Part shown: in pieces, positions 9,705-21,400 of the stretch
Numbering within the stretch: the stretch's first letter is position 1
How the letters are laid out: each line of letters starts with the position of its first letter
Assembly: GCA_954871525.1 (NCBI GenBank)
Contig: OX940869.1
Coordinates: 23,154,001-23,218,000, forward strand
DNA: 64,000 nucleotides
Source of the DNA: Parietaria judaica
Lineage: Eukaryota; Streptophyta; Magnoliopsida; Rosales; Urticaceae
Direction: 5' to 3'
Translations under genes and position numbers: made by a program
The notes under the pieces: model-generated
What the model saw: only the letters and a program-made list of their open reading frames with translations
The model's database searches: none
What the model was told of the DNA's origin: nothing

Positions 9705-11457
9705 AAGATGGGTAGTATATGTTATACAACCCAAGCTTTGAACTTAGATCATCAAAAGAACACCGAGGTAGAGCCTTGGTGAGGATATCCACAATCTGAA
9801 GTTTGGACTGAATGTAGCCCAAGTCGACGATGCCTCCATTGACCTTCTCAGAGATAAAGTGTCTATCAATTTCAATGTGCTTTGTTCGGTCGTGGTGAAC
9901 TGGATTCTTGGCGCTTCTAATTGCGGATTGACTATCACTGAACATCTTGATAGCTCTTAGATGATCCATCCTTAGCTCTTTCAAGAGCCTCTGGATCCAC
10001 ATTCCCTCGCATATGCCTAATGCAAGAGCACGATACTCGGACTCTGCGCTACTACGGGAAACAACTGATTGCTTCTTGCTTCTCCAAGTAACGAGGTTAC
10101 CCCATACATATGAACAGTAACCCGAGGTTGATCTTCGATCGGTGGCTTCTCCAGCCCAACTAGCGTCGGTGGAGATCTTGACCTCACGGTTCTCTGATTT
10201 CTTGAACAATAAACCATGACCGGTGGTAGACTTTAGATACCTCAAGATTCGGTTCACGGCTTCCATAAGGTCCTCGTTTGGGTTTTTCATGTGTTGACTT
10301 ACAACACTGACAGAGTAGGCAATGTCCGGACGAGTGTGTGAGAGATAGATGAGTTTCCCAACAAGTCTCTGATATCTCCCTTTGTCGACAGGAGCGCTTT
10401 CGAGGGAATGGGAGAACTTCTTGTTCGAGTCCATCGGAGTGTCGACCAGCTTGCAACCAAGAAGACCGGTTTCTTGAAGTAAGTCAAGTACATACTTCCT
10501 CTGGGAGATAGCAATTCCTTGGTCTGATCTTGCTACTTCCATGCCCAAGAAGTATCTCATGGTTCCGAGATCTTTAATCTCGAATTGAGTTGCGAGTACT
10601 TGCTTTAGTTTGATGATTTCCTCCGAGTCATCACCGATCAGGATGATGTCGTCAACATACACAATGAGAATAGCCTTCTTCCCATTGTTGTTCCGTTTGA
10701 CGAAGAGAGTATGATCGGCTTGACACTGGAGGTATCCGTTGGAGGTGACGGCCTTGGTGAATTTCTCGAACCAGGCACGAGGAGACTGTTTCAGGCCGTA
10801 CACCGCCTTCTTCAGTTTGCACACTAAGTGCTTCTTGGAGTTTTGTCCCATTCCAGGAGGAATGTTCATATACACTTCCTCTTCAAGATCGCCGTTTAGG
10901 AAAGCATTCTTGACATCAAGTTGATAGAGTGGCCAATCGAGGTTTACGGCGAGTGAGATAAGGACTCTCACCGTGTTCATTTTGGCCACAGGAGCAAATG
11001 TTTCTTGAAAGTCGATGCCTTGAGTTTGAGTGAACCCTTTTGCAACGAGTCTTGCCTTGAATCTCTCAACACTCCCATCTGATCTATACTTGATTGTGAA
11101 CACCCATTTACACCCAACGGGGCATTTTCCACGTGGTAATTCAGTGAGGTTCCATGTTCTGTTGCTTTCCAGTGCCCGAATTTCCTCTTCTACCGCATGT
11201 TTCCACGCAGGAATTTGAAGAGCTTCATCAATGGAGCTAGGAACCTAACTATTGTCAAGATTAGAGACAAACGCTCTGTATAATGGATGTAATTGGTTGT
11301 ACGAAACATAGCGTTCAATGGGATATTCCGTGTGACCATGAACTCCTTTCCTCCGGATACCTTTACGAAGAGCAATGAGGAGTTCAAAGTCATCAACCAC
11401 GGGTTCAGACCATTCCATATCTAAGGGGTCAAATGAGGTAGTAGGTGCCGGATCCGA
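9703..11457 (-). pseudogene. copia reverse transcriptase and RNase H
   Basis: The frame open from 11103 to 9703 (466 aa) encodes the RT start region (ARLVAKGFTQTQGIDFQETF), the catalytic YVDDIILIG box and RNase H (STDASWAGEATDRRSTSGY, then SAESEYRALA). In the same frame, upstream sequence still reads as the conserved RT leader (ALQIPAWKHAVEEEIRAL; NRTWNLTELP) but is cut by TAG at 11245-11247 and TAA at 11458-11460. The RT/RNase H core itself is intact. Confidence 0.92.
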
Positions 11458-12703
11458 TTATTGGTCAAGTTGAAGATGCATGGAGCCCTCTACTTGTTCA
11501 ACAGAACGGGGTGACGTAGGAGGTGACTCTAAGACAATATCGGCGATTGGAGATGGATTTGTGTTGGGATGAACGGAAATATCGATCGAAGGTTGAGGTA
11601 AGGACGGTGAGATGGATTGGGAACCTTGATTGATTTCCCAAAATTTGAGATTCCCACGAATTCTCCCCCTGAATGTCGGATTTGGGGAAGAAAGAATCAC
11701 CTTCAAAGAAAGTAACATCCATGGTGTGATAAGTCGTGCGAGTAGATGGACAATAACATCGATACCCTTTTTGATGCAACGAATAACCCAAAAAGATGCA
11801 CTTGACGGCTCGTGGATCGAGCTTTGATCGATTTTGTTTGTGGACATGGACAAAGGCAGGACACCCGAAGACCTTTTTTGGTAGGTCAGAAGAGAATGAT
11901 GGGAGATGTGGATGAATCTCACTAAGGACTTGACGAGGAGGACGGAATTTTAGGACACTACTCGGCATACGGTTGATGAGGTATGTCGCTATGAGGATCG
12001 CATCACCCCAAAAATGTTTTGGAACAGATCTGCCAAACATGATGGAGCGAGCGACTTCGAGAATGTGCCTATTTTTTCGTTCAGCAATACCATTTTGCTG
12101 TGGAGTATCCACACATGAGCTTATGTGGACAATTCCTTTCTCAGACAAGAATGGAGAGAGGGTTTGGTTGAAGTAGTCCCGGGCGTTGTCCGTATGGAAA
12201 ACTTGCACACGGGTTTCAAATTGGGATTCAATCATGGAGTAGAAACGTTTGAAGATTGGTGCAGCATCAGATTTGTCTTTCATGAGAAATGACCACGTCA
12301 TTCGATTGTGATCATCGATGAACGTAATAAACCATCTAGCGCCAGTTGTATGGGTTACCCTTGAGGGTCCCCATACGTCGCTATGAATCACAGAGAAAGG
12401 TTTAGATGATTTATAGTCAATGGCATGAAAGGGGCTACGAGTATGCTTAGCGAATTGACAAATATGACACTGATACGATGAAGATTTTTTCTTAATAAAC
12501 CAGTTTGGATACCATTTTTCAAGATATTGAAAACTAGGATGACCAAGGCGATAGTGCCACAACATAACTTGATCTTCTACAGGAACATTGTTCGAAAGAG
12601 TTATAGTGTTAGATGACACAAGACTTTGGTCAGAAGTTTGAGATTGGTGGCATTGAAAATTTGTGTCGTTAAACACGTAGAGGCCTTCACGCATCGTTCC
12701 CTA
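11458..12703 (-). pseudogene. copia integrase with frameshift
   Basis: From 12694 the frame encodes the HHCC zinc finger (HYRLGHPSF, then CHICQFAKHTR) and the catalytic core (VIHSDVWGP, FHTDNARDYF, QQNGIAERKNRH). Near 11650 the reading moves to another minus frame, which continues the integrase-RT linker down to the TAA at 11458. TAG at 12701-12703, in frame with gag-protease upstream and integrase downstream, separates the two. The lost codon is plausibly one mutated base, but a natural readthrough stop cannot be excluded. Confidence 0.9.
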
Positions 12704-14083
12704 GCTAATCACCTTCCCGGAACCTACGACCTGAAAATCACAAAAATCGGCAAAGAATCGTGAAATGCGGTTGGAATCACGAGTGATCTTACTGACGAAA
12801 ATCAAGTTGCAAGCAATTTGTGGAACAAATAACACGGAGTAAAGTATAATATCCCCAGATAGTCGGATTGTCCTGATTCCAGCAACCGGAATGAACGTTC
12901 CATCTGCCGTCCGAACAGTTGAACCCGGTGGGCATGGCCCAAGGGTGATCAAATAACTCCTTTTTCCCGTCATGTGGTCAGATGCACCTGAATCAACTAT
13001 CCAAGTGTTGCTCGGGCGAGTTAGAGTGAGGCTGACAGAAGTCAAACCTGTGTGAGCATGGAGGCTACTGGTTGAGTTGGTCGAGGAACTAGATCCGGTG
13101 GTGTGTTGCGTATTGATCTTCATTTGGAGAGACGCCATTTTTTCTACAATACGGTTCATTTCTGTTTGGAGATTGGGGTCTGGCAAAGTGCTTGTGGCCA
13201 CAGGAAAGTCAGAGTCAGTGGCATTGCTATGAGCCTTCTTGCTGAACTTTGACGGAGTTGGTCCTGAACCAATTGGTTTCCCATGTAACTTCCAGCACTG
13301 TGATTTTAGGTGGCAGGGTTTATTGCAATGTTCACACCAAGGACGTCGTTGATGAGGAACAGAAGAATAAGCCTGAGAGAACGTAGGAGGCTCTTGTTGA
13401 TGCGGAGTGAACATTACGGATCCCTCGGTCTTGTTCACAAGCATGATGATCTGGCGACTCTCTTCTAATCGGACAAGAAAGAAGGCCTTTTGAGGATCAG
13501 GAAGAGGATCAGTCGTCATAATTCGTCCACGGACAGCGTCGAATTCCTTGTTGAGACCTAAGAGAAAACGAACAGTTCTTCCCTCTTGAATGAATTCCCG
13601 AAAGATAGCCGCATCTCTAGGGGTCTCCCAAGGCTTGACCTGATAAGTATCCCATTGAAGCCAATAGTTGGACAGAGCATCGAAATAATCATTGATATCC
13701 ATGTCCCCTTGACAGAGATTATACAGGCGAGACTCGAGATCGATGACCACCGACGTATCCTTGTTATTTGAATAAAGTTTACGTGCCGAGTCCCAAATTT
13801 CCTTAGCAGTATCATAAAGAAGAAACTTCGAACTGAACTTATCTGTCATTGAGTTAGTGAGCCATGACATGACAAGGTAGTCGGAGTTCTTCCATGAGGC
13901 GTATTTTGGATCCTTGGAATCTGGCATGGGAGGCTCACCGGTGAGATGTCCCCATTTTTCTCTTCCGCTCACAATCATAAACATAGATTTAGACCACTGA
14001 AGATAATTCTTTCCATTGAATTTATGATTGGTCATTGAGGTTTTATCGTGCACGGAAGCAACTCTTTCAGTCGGGGAAGACAT
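12701..14083 (-). CDS. copia gag and protease (460 aa)
   Basis: Retroelement capsid and aspartic protease. The N-terminal half is the copia-type gag fold (FNGKNYLQWSKSM, then SWLTNSMTDKFSSKFL and LSNYWLQWD). A CCHC-type knuckle follows: CEHCNKPCHLKSQC keeps C-X2-C-X4-H-X4-C spacing, but the usual Gly before His is Cys. The protease active site is DSGASDHMTG near residue 365. The ATG at 14081-14083 follows a ~1 kb leader. The frame ends at TAG 12701-12703, just after the protease. Confidence 0.9.
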   Translation of the reverse strand: MSSPTERVASVHDKTSMTNHKFNGKNYLQWSKSMFMIVSGREKWGHLTGEPPMPDSKDPKYASWKNSDYLVMSWLTNSMTDKFSSKFLLYDTAKEIWDSARKLYSNNKDTSVVIDLESRLYNLCQGDMDINDYFDALSNYWLQWDTYQVKPWETPRDAAIFREFIQEGRTVRFLLGLNKEFDAVRGRIMTTDPLPDPQKAFFLVRLEESRQIIMLVNKTEGSVMFTPHQQEPPTFSQAYSSVPHQRRPWCEHCNKPCHLKSQCWKLHGKPIGSGPTPSKFSKKAHSNATDSDFPVATSTLPDPNLQTEMNRIVEKMASLQMKINTQHTTGSSSSTNSTSSLHAHTGLTSVSLTLTRPSNTWIVDSGASDHMTGKRSYLITLGPCPPGSTVRTADGTFIPVAGIRTIRLSGDIILYSVLFVPQIACNLIFVSKITRDSNRISRFFADFCDFQVVGSGKVIS

Positions 14084-15068
14084 ATTTTATCGGATACCAA
14101 TCGAAGAGATCAACAGAGAAAAAATAAATTTTATGGCTGTGGGCATACACTCTTTCACGCAGGAACACACAGAAAAGTTTTGAAATTTCTGTGTGTTGGA
14201 ACAGCAGAGTGTATGTTGGGACACGCAGAAAAGGAGACCGAAAAAGGGACATGTTCCCCTTTTTCTTATCGATTTCGCGTGGGACCCACCACAAAGGAGA
14301 AATTTCCAAAATACCCCTTCTTCACTATTTGCACGCAGAGAGATGGGACAGCCCTGAGGTGAGGTCGATGTGACTGCTCGGACTTCGCGCGAAGGACAGA
14401 GGACAGACTCGCCTGAGTCGGGGTCGTCGGAAAGGGCTTCGCCGGAGAGGAGCGTTGTCGCGTCGGAACTTCTTACGGACCTGAGAGCTTCGAGAGATTC
14501 ACGGAGATCTGAGGTGCTTCGAAAGGGCTTCGCCGGAGAAGACGAGCAGAGTCGCCGTAGAAACTGAGGTTGAAGGAGCAGTCTGGGTTTCGCGAGAAGC
14601 TGCGCCGGAGATGGTGGGTCGTGCCGTAGATTCGCGAGCGTGAAGACCTGGGTCGTCAGAGAGAATCGTCGTGTTTGCAGATCTGATGGAGAGAGAGAGG
14701 ACCTCTCTATTGGTCAGAGTTCGAGCAGCCTCGCTAGAGAAGTTTGAAGCTTGACGGCGAAAGATAGGAGATGCTCGACGCGATGGAAGATCGCCGGAGG
14801 AAAGCCAGAGATGAGGCGCGTACAGGAAGTGCGAGCGGAGGAACACCGGTCGTTGGAGACGTTTGAACGGAGTCGCACTGAACTGAGTCACCGGAAGAAG
14901 CGACTGAGTGCGCTCGGAGTGCAGCGGAGATAAGATTCAGTGACAAAGCTTGGGAATGCCGGAGGAACACCGGGGAAGCAAACGTCACCGGAGAGATAGC
15001 CAGAGATGAACGTCCGACGGGAATAGTCGGTGACGGCGGCTAGGGTTTTTGAGCTTTCCCACTTTCTT
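14084..15068 (-). other. copia 5' leader, non-coding, with hairpin
   Basis: About 1 kb of GA-rich sequence (as seen on the plus strand) between primer-binding site and gag. At 14144-14215 nested inverted repeats (CATACACTCT/AGAGTGTATG and AACACACAGAAA/TTTCTGTGTGTT) form a strong stem just upstream of gag, a position typical of dimerisation/packaging structures (inference). No convincing ORF. Confidence 0.65.
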
Positions 15069-15080
15069 GCTCTGATACCA
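15069..15080 (-). other. copia primer-binding site (initiator tRNA-Met)
   Basis: Minus-strand reading TGGTATCAGAGC directly abuts the 5' LTR. It is the standard plant copia sequence complementary to the 3' end of initiator tRNA-Met. Confidence 0.92.
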
Positions 15081-15204
15081 TGTGAAAGTTGGATTGGGAA
15101 AGTTAATCTTATTATTCATTGAAATGGGTATTTACACCGTTAATTACAAGAAAGGAAATTGTGGTAAAAGTACCACAAAGATAAAATCTATACATTATTC
15201 TACA
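15081..15204 (-). repeat. copia 5' LTR (right copy)
   Basis: 124 bp, partner of 9572-9695, followed outward by the second GTTAG target duplication. Confidence 0.95.
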
Positions 15205-16312
15205 GTTAGTGGTGTCGAGTAGGAGGTGATCACGATGACTGCGAAGGCAAAAACTCGCAGCATAAATTTATTGGCGCTTGTGGTCACGAAAACCCTAAAA
15301 CTAAGATCGAGTTTCAGGGCAGCAGCTGTGCTGCAGGGTTTCGACGAGGAACCAGCCTGGTGAGCGAGAGACGGGAACGAATACAATATTGGGAGTGAAG
15401 ATACAAAGATATGGTTAGGTTTTGGGGGCTATTTAGCCTTTGGAATCCCAAGATATGGAGTTGAAGGCGGAATTGGCGGCGCTCCGATGGGGTAGGGAGA
15501 GACCTCAGAAGGAAGTGAATTCCAATGAGAAGATTCGAGTGGGCTTGAAGGAAGAAATTCAAGCAAGATTTGGCTGGAACGAGCGTCGGGCGGAGGTGAT
15601 AGCAACGGCGAGGTATTATGGCCGGAACTAGCTTTAGTCTGCAGAGACTATAGAAGTAGCAAGGTGTCGCCAAATTGCTCTGAGGTCGACAACCATGGAG
15701 GGATTTACGTCTACGATGGGGGAGAGGATGAAGCCCGTAAGAATGCGTACGGTGAGGCTGAATACAAGACCTTTAGCGATGAGGGGGATAATGCCTATCA
15801 CGAGGACGAGTATGTGACTTACGGGAAGAGCGAGAACAACACGTTTGACGAAGGTGCCGACAGAAGCTGAGGTGAGGGCGTGAGTGACGCCTATGGTGAA
15901 GGTGTATACGATACCGTTGGCAAAAAGTCGTACAATGCTTACAAAGAGACCATGAATCAAACCTACAGAGAGGAAACGTACAATGGCTACGACGAGGGCA
16001 GAAAGTGGACACAATGACCACGGAGAGGGCGGGTACTACGTTGAGGGCAGACACAATGACCACGGAGAGGGCGGGTACTACGTTGAGGGCAGACACAATG
16101 ACTACAGCGAGAGTGCACACAATGATTACGGTGAAGGCACATACAATGATTACGACGAGCGTGCATATAATGCTTACGGAGAGGGCGCGTACAATGCTGT
16201 CGACAACAACGATTGCGAGGCCTACAATGTTTACAATCATGGTTGCCATGACGTCATTGAAGATTATTAAATTTGAGCTCGAGGAAAAGCTCAAAGGGGA
16301 GGAGAGGAGTAA
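15205..16312 (+). pseudogene. truncated LTR-element interior with a Tyr/Gly/Asn/Glu-rich repeat ORF
   Basis: Not recognised as a known protein. Several plus-strand frames between about 15440 and 16270 encode variants of a ~10-residue repeat such as HNDYGEG, YNAYGEGAYN and YNDYDERAYN, interrupted by stops near 15868 and 16014 and a frame change around 16000. A 42-bp unit is perfectly duplicated at about 16009-16092. The stretch ends with a polypurine tract and an LTR, so it is probably the 3' interior of an LTR element whose 5' part is lost. An alternative is a host repeat protein fragment. The copia element is inserted at its left end. Confidence 0.45.
16293..16309 (+). other. polypurine tract before LTR A
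   Basis: AAAGGGGAGGAGAGGAG ends 3 bp before the LTR start, as expected for a 3' LTR. Confidence 0.7.
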
Positions 16313-16679
16313 TGATAGAGCCCCGAGAGTTTAAGTGTTATATCATTTAATTTAATTAGCATTGCTTAATATTATGTCGTCGTATTTTATTAAGTAATTT
16401 AGGTCTTAGGATATTTAAGTTGAGTTGTCGTTTTGATTTTGTCGTTTATTTATTAAATTATGTTATCAAATTATTTAATTATGTTAGAAGCTTTATTTAT
16501 TCGGACCCGGTCCGGCCCATTAGGTTGTAATTCCTTGCTCTATTTAAGAGGGCTTCGATTAATGAAAAAGCAGCCAATATACATTTAAAAAATTAATTTA
16601 TCAGAGATTGGGTTTGTGAGTGTTGACCGAAATTTTTTAAATTCTCATTTTAAATTTATCGATCTTCGGGCATGTATCA
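16313..16679 (+). mobile_element. LTR A (3' LTR of a truncated element)
   Basis: 367 bp from TGATAGAGCCCCGAGAGTTT to CATGTATCA, closely matching the solo LTR at 51708-52059 over its whole length, including GGTTGTAATTCCTT, a CTCTATTTAAGAG core-promoter motif and the TTCGGGCA end. No matching target duplication flanks it, and a polypurine tract precedes it, so it reads as a 3' LTR rather than a solo LTR. Confidence 0.85.
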
Positions 16680-16837
16680 ATTGCGTATTGATTTTTAGTG
16701 TTCTTTGGTTTTGTTATTTGAAGCGATAATGCAATTAAAAAACCGATTATACGACCACCTAATAATCCGTAACTAAAGCAGTTTTTGTAAAACAAAAAAA
16801 AATGAGACACCGCATTCCCTTAATACATATATATATA

Positions 16838-17060
16838 GGGAAACTTCAATTTGTGTGTCCGGTTGAACATGTATTTTTGGAAAAGTACCCCATTTTATTA
16901 AATTACAAAAATATGCTCCAATCTCATTTTTAACCCAACCCCATGATTAAACTAACCAGCCCAAAAAAAAAACCTCTCTCACCTTGTTTCCCCCATTTCA
17001 GCATGAAAAATAAAAAATAAAAAAATTCAAACCCCACCCTCTCTCTTTCCCTCCCGTGCT
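16838..17060 (+). repeat. MULE terminal inverted repeat, left
   Basis: Pairs with 30655-30877. The outer 60 bp are almost identical (one T/C change near position 21); the inner part (ACTAACC..., CCTCTCTC..., GTTTCCCCC) diverges and carries small indels. Confidence 0.88.
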
Positions 17061-17539
17061 CAAGTCTCCTTCACCTTCTCTCTGTCTATTCTTCTCTGCC
17101 TCCGACAACTCAGGCGAAGCTCCAACTCCGGCCAACGTGAAGCTCGTCGGACCCACGCCACCCAGGCGAAGCTCCGTCTCTGACCCAAATGAAGCACCTC
17201 GGACCAATGCCACCCGGCTTCGACCCGATATTCTTCCGGTTTTTGATTTAGGATTGATCTGTTTCCGGTTTTTGTCTCTGTTACCTTGATATTCTTCGCT
17301 CGAATATAATTGTGTTTTCAGACTGCTTTGACTTTGGAGATTGAACATGGTTTGTGAGAAACCCGTGTAATTCTTGAAATTCATGAATATATCTTGTTTG
17401 ATAAAATGACTCACTAAAACTTAATCATGTGACCATTTTGTGAGATTATATTTTTTTCCTTTTTGTTTACATAAAGACTTTAATTCTAAGTTTGACAGAG
17501 AAGACGATATAAAAATTATGGTACTGTGATTATGTTGTA

Positions 17540-17912
17540 GGTGTATTGCTCTGATGTCACCGTGAATGGACATTGCCATGTTGGTGTCGTGCTGCTCCAA
17601 CATAAACAAGTTGCTCTTTGGCCGAGACGGCTTGGATTATTCAGCGATTGATTTGAGCTAGTAAGAACTTTGTTTACAAAGACCGGCAAGAGCGTGCAGG
17701 CCTTGAAGGGCCACGGGTTGCAGGTCACCGGAATCGTGCTCGCTAATAACCCTGCAGTGATGGTTCCGGCAGCGCTACAAGGGTACAACCCGTGCGCGTT
17801 CCACCACCAGGGCCAGCCGTACGCATTCGCTCAGGGCACTCGCCACGAGATGTTCCTCCAGAGGTTTCACCTAATCACGCCAAACACAAACCAAACTAGA
17901 TCTAGAGTTTAG
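17540..17912 (+). pseudogene. unidentified coding-like fragment inside the MULE
   Basis: Markedly more GC-rich than its surroundings, with one long open stretch (about 17668-17909) reading KTGKSVQALKGHGLQVTGI, then VPAALQGYNPCAFHHQGQ and GTRHEMFLQRF. An upstream frame (VYCSDVTVNGHCHVGVVLL) may belong to the same unit but is separated by a stop. I do not recognise the family. Composition and setting suggest a captured host exon; it could also be read on the minus strand. Confidence 0.35.
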
Positions 17913-18456
17913 AAGCTAATGTTTACATTGGTTTTGACTTTTTGTTGATTTGGTTTGGCTTGATCCAATTAGGATTCTTTTCATTTGGGTTGATCTCATT
18001 TCTTGGGTTTCTTTTATTTATTTTTATTCAGGTTTGAATTGTTAATAAACTATGCTTGGAGAGCATGCATGTTCATTCCCAATTTCTTTATTTAGTTTGA
18101 ATGAGAATCTCTTTTCTGGGTGTTGGGTTTGTATGTGGGACTGGTCCATATATGTGGTTAATTTGTATACCCTTGCATGATTTAAAGGGGTTGGTAGTGA
18201 AAAATCATGTTGTTTTTCACTCTGAAAATGATAAAAAAAACTTAATGCATTGCATTTTTTATTTTGCTGATTGTTTGATTTTTTTTATTACATTTATAAA
18301 CAATCTAATCTTTCAAGTCAAGTATTATCTTATACATAAAATATATACGATTAAGATTATTTTTTACAACTTGAAAAAAGGAATTAAATCATGTGGTCTC
18401 ATGGACTAATAATATCGAAACGATGTGAATCACGAAAGAAGCATTTCACATTAAAT
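17913..18456. other. AT-rich MULE interior, no gene
   Basis: T-rich sequence between the coding-like fragment and the satellite array. The ORF at 18101-18409 is low-complexity and not convincing. Confidence 0.4.
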
Positions 18457-21400
18457 CAACATAAATAGTTTTTGCCTTAACATAAATATTTTTTGCCTAA
18501 ACATAAACAGTTTCTGTTTAGCCCAAAATAACATAACTCAACATAAATAGTTTTTGCCTTAACATAAATACTTTTTGCCTATACATAAACAGTTTCTGTT
18601 TAGCCCAAAATAAAATAACTCAACATAAATAGTTTTTGCCTATACATAAATACTTTTTGCCTATACATAAATAGTTTTAGTCGAACACATAAATATTTTT
18701 TGCCTAAACATAAACAGTTTTTGTTTAGCCCAAAAAAAAAATCAACATAAATAGTTTTTGCCTTAACATAAATACTTTTTGCCTATACATAAACAGTTTC
18801 TGTTTAGCCCAAAATAAAATTACTCAACATAAATAGTTTTTGCCTATACATAAATACTTTTTGCCTATACATAAAGAGTTTTTGTCGAACACATAAATAT
18901 TTTTTGCCTAAACATAAAGAGTTTTTGTTTAGCCCAAAAAAAATAAAATCAACATAAATAGTTTTTGCCTTAACATAAATACTTTTTGCCTATACATAAA
19001 CAGTTTCTGTTTAGCCGAAAATAAAATTACTCAACATAAATAGTTTTTGCCTATACATAAATACTTTTTGCCTATACATAAATAGTTTTTGTCGAACACA
19101 TAAATATTTTTTGCCTAAACATAAACAGTTTTTGTTTAGCCAAAAAAAAAAATAAACCAACATAAATAGTTTTTGCCTTAACATAAATACTTTTTGCCTA
19201 TACATAAACAGTTTCTGTTTAGCCCAAAATAAAATAACTCAACATAAATAGTTTTTGCCTATACATAAATACTTTTTGCCTATACATAAATAGTTTTTGT
19301 CGAACACATAAATATTTTTATCCTAAACATAAAGAGTTTTAGTTTAGCCCAAAAAAAAATCAACATAAATAGTTTTTGCCTTAACATAAATACTTTTTGC
19401 ATATACATAAACAGTTTCTGTTTAGCCCAAAATAAAATTACTCAACATAAATAGTTTTTGCCTATACATAAATACTTTTTGCCTATACATAAATAGTTTT
19501 TGTCGAACACATAAATATTTTTTGCCTAAACATAAACAGTTTTTGTTTAGCCAAAAAAAAAAAATAAACCAACATAAATAGTTTTTGCCTTAACATAAAT
19601 ACTTTTTGCCTATACATAAACAGTTTCTGTTTAGCCCAAAATAAAATAACTCAACATAAATAGTTTTTGCCTATACATAAATACTTTTTGCCTATACATA
19701 AATAGTTTTTGTCGAACACATAAATATTTTTTGCCTAAACATAAAGAGTTTTAGTTTAGCCCAAAAAAAAAATCAACATAAATAGTTTTTGCCTTAACAT
19801 AAATAATTTTTGCCTATACATAAACAGTTTCTGTTTAGCCCAAAATAAAATTACTCAACATAAATAGTTTTTGCTTATACATAAATACTTTTTGCCTATA
19901 CATAAATAGTTTTTGTCGAACACATAAATATTTTTTGCCTAAACATAAACAGTTTTTGTTTAGCCCAAAAAAAAATATCAACATAAATAGTTTTTGCCTT
20001 AACATAAATACTTTTTGCCTAAACATAAACAGTTTTTGTTTAGCCCAAAATAACATAACTAAACATAAATAGTTTTTGCCTTAACATAAATACTTTTTGC
20101 CTATACATAAACAGTTTCTGTTTAGCCCAAAATAAAATAACTCAACATAAATAGTTTTTGCCTATACATAAATACTTTTTGCCTATACATAAATAGTTTT
20201 TGTCGAACACATAAATATTTTTTGACTAAACATAAACAGTTTTTGTTTAGCCCAAAATAAAATAAATCAACATAAATAGTTTTTGCCTTAACATAAATAC
20301 TTTTTGCCTATACATAAACAGTTTCTGTTTAGCCCAAAATAAAATAACTGAACATAAATAGTTTTTGCCTATACATAAATACTTTTTGCCTAAACATAAA
20401 GAGTTTTTGTTTAGCCCAAAAAAAAAATCAACATAAATAGTTTTTGCCTTAACATAAATATTTTTTGCCTATACATAAACACTTTCTGTTTAGCCCAAAA
20501 TAAAATTACTCAACATAAATAGTTTTTGCCTATACATAAATAGTTTTTGTCGAACACATAAATATTTTTTTCCTAAACATAAAAAGTTTTTGTTTAGCCC
20601 AAAAAAAAATCTACATAAATAGTTTTTTCCTTAACATAAATACTTTTTGCCTAAACATAAACAGTTTCTGTTTAGCCCAAAAAAAAATCAACATAAATAG
20701 TTTTTGCCTTAACATAAATACTTTTTGCCTATACATAAACAGTTTCTGTTTAGCCAAAAATAAAATAACTCAACATAAATAGTTTTTGCTTATACATAAA
20801 TACTTTTTGCCTATACATAAATAGTTTTTGTCGAACACATAAATATTTTTTGCCTAAACATAAACAGTTTTTGTTTAGCCCAAAATAAAATAAATCAACA
20901 TAAATAGTTTTTGCCTTAACATAAATACTTTTTGCCTATACATAAACAGTTTCTGTGTAGCCCAAAATAAAATAACTCAACATAAATAGTTTTTGCCTAT
21001 ACATAAATACTTTTTGCCTATACATAAATAGTTTTTGTTTAGCCAAAAAAAAAATCAACATAAATAGTTTTTGCCTTAACATAAATACTTTTTGCCTAAA
21101 CATAAACAGTTTCTGTTTAGCCCAAAATAATATAACTCAACATAAATAGTTTTTGCCTTAACATAAATACTTTTTGCCTATACATAAATAGTTTTTGTCG
21201 AACACATAAATATTTTTTGCCTAAACATAAACAGTTTTTGTTTAGCCCAAAAAAAAATCAACATAAATAGTTTTTGCCTTAACATAAATACCTTTTGCCT
21301 ATACATAAACAGTTTCTGTTTAGCCCAAAATAAAATAACTCAACATAAATATTTTTTGCCTATACATAAATACTTTTTGCCTATACATAAATAGTTTTTG

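Larger units (their letters stand above)
9572..15204 (-). mobile_element. Ty1/copia LTR retrotransposon, full length, inactivated
   Basis: A 5633-bp element on the minus strand. Direct 124-bp LTRs (9572-9695 and 15081-15204) begin TGTGAAAG and end TTCTACA as read on the plus strand. The 5-bp host sequence GTTAG is duplicated at 9567-9571 and 15205-15209. A primer-binding site next to the right LTR and a polypurine tract next to the left LTR set the orientation. Gene order is gag, protease, integrase, reverse transcriptase, RNase H, which is copia. I count six differences between the LTRs (about 95% identity), so insertion is not recent. In-frame stops and one frameshift make it non-autonomous. 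The very short LTR suggests an Ale-like lineage, not proven. Confidence 0.95.

Noticed and set aside
14370..14891. ORFs on both strands in the copia leader
   Set aside because: Region is GA-rich untranslated leader; frames have no motif and end arbitrarily.
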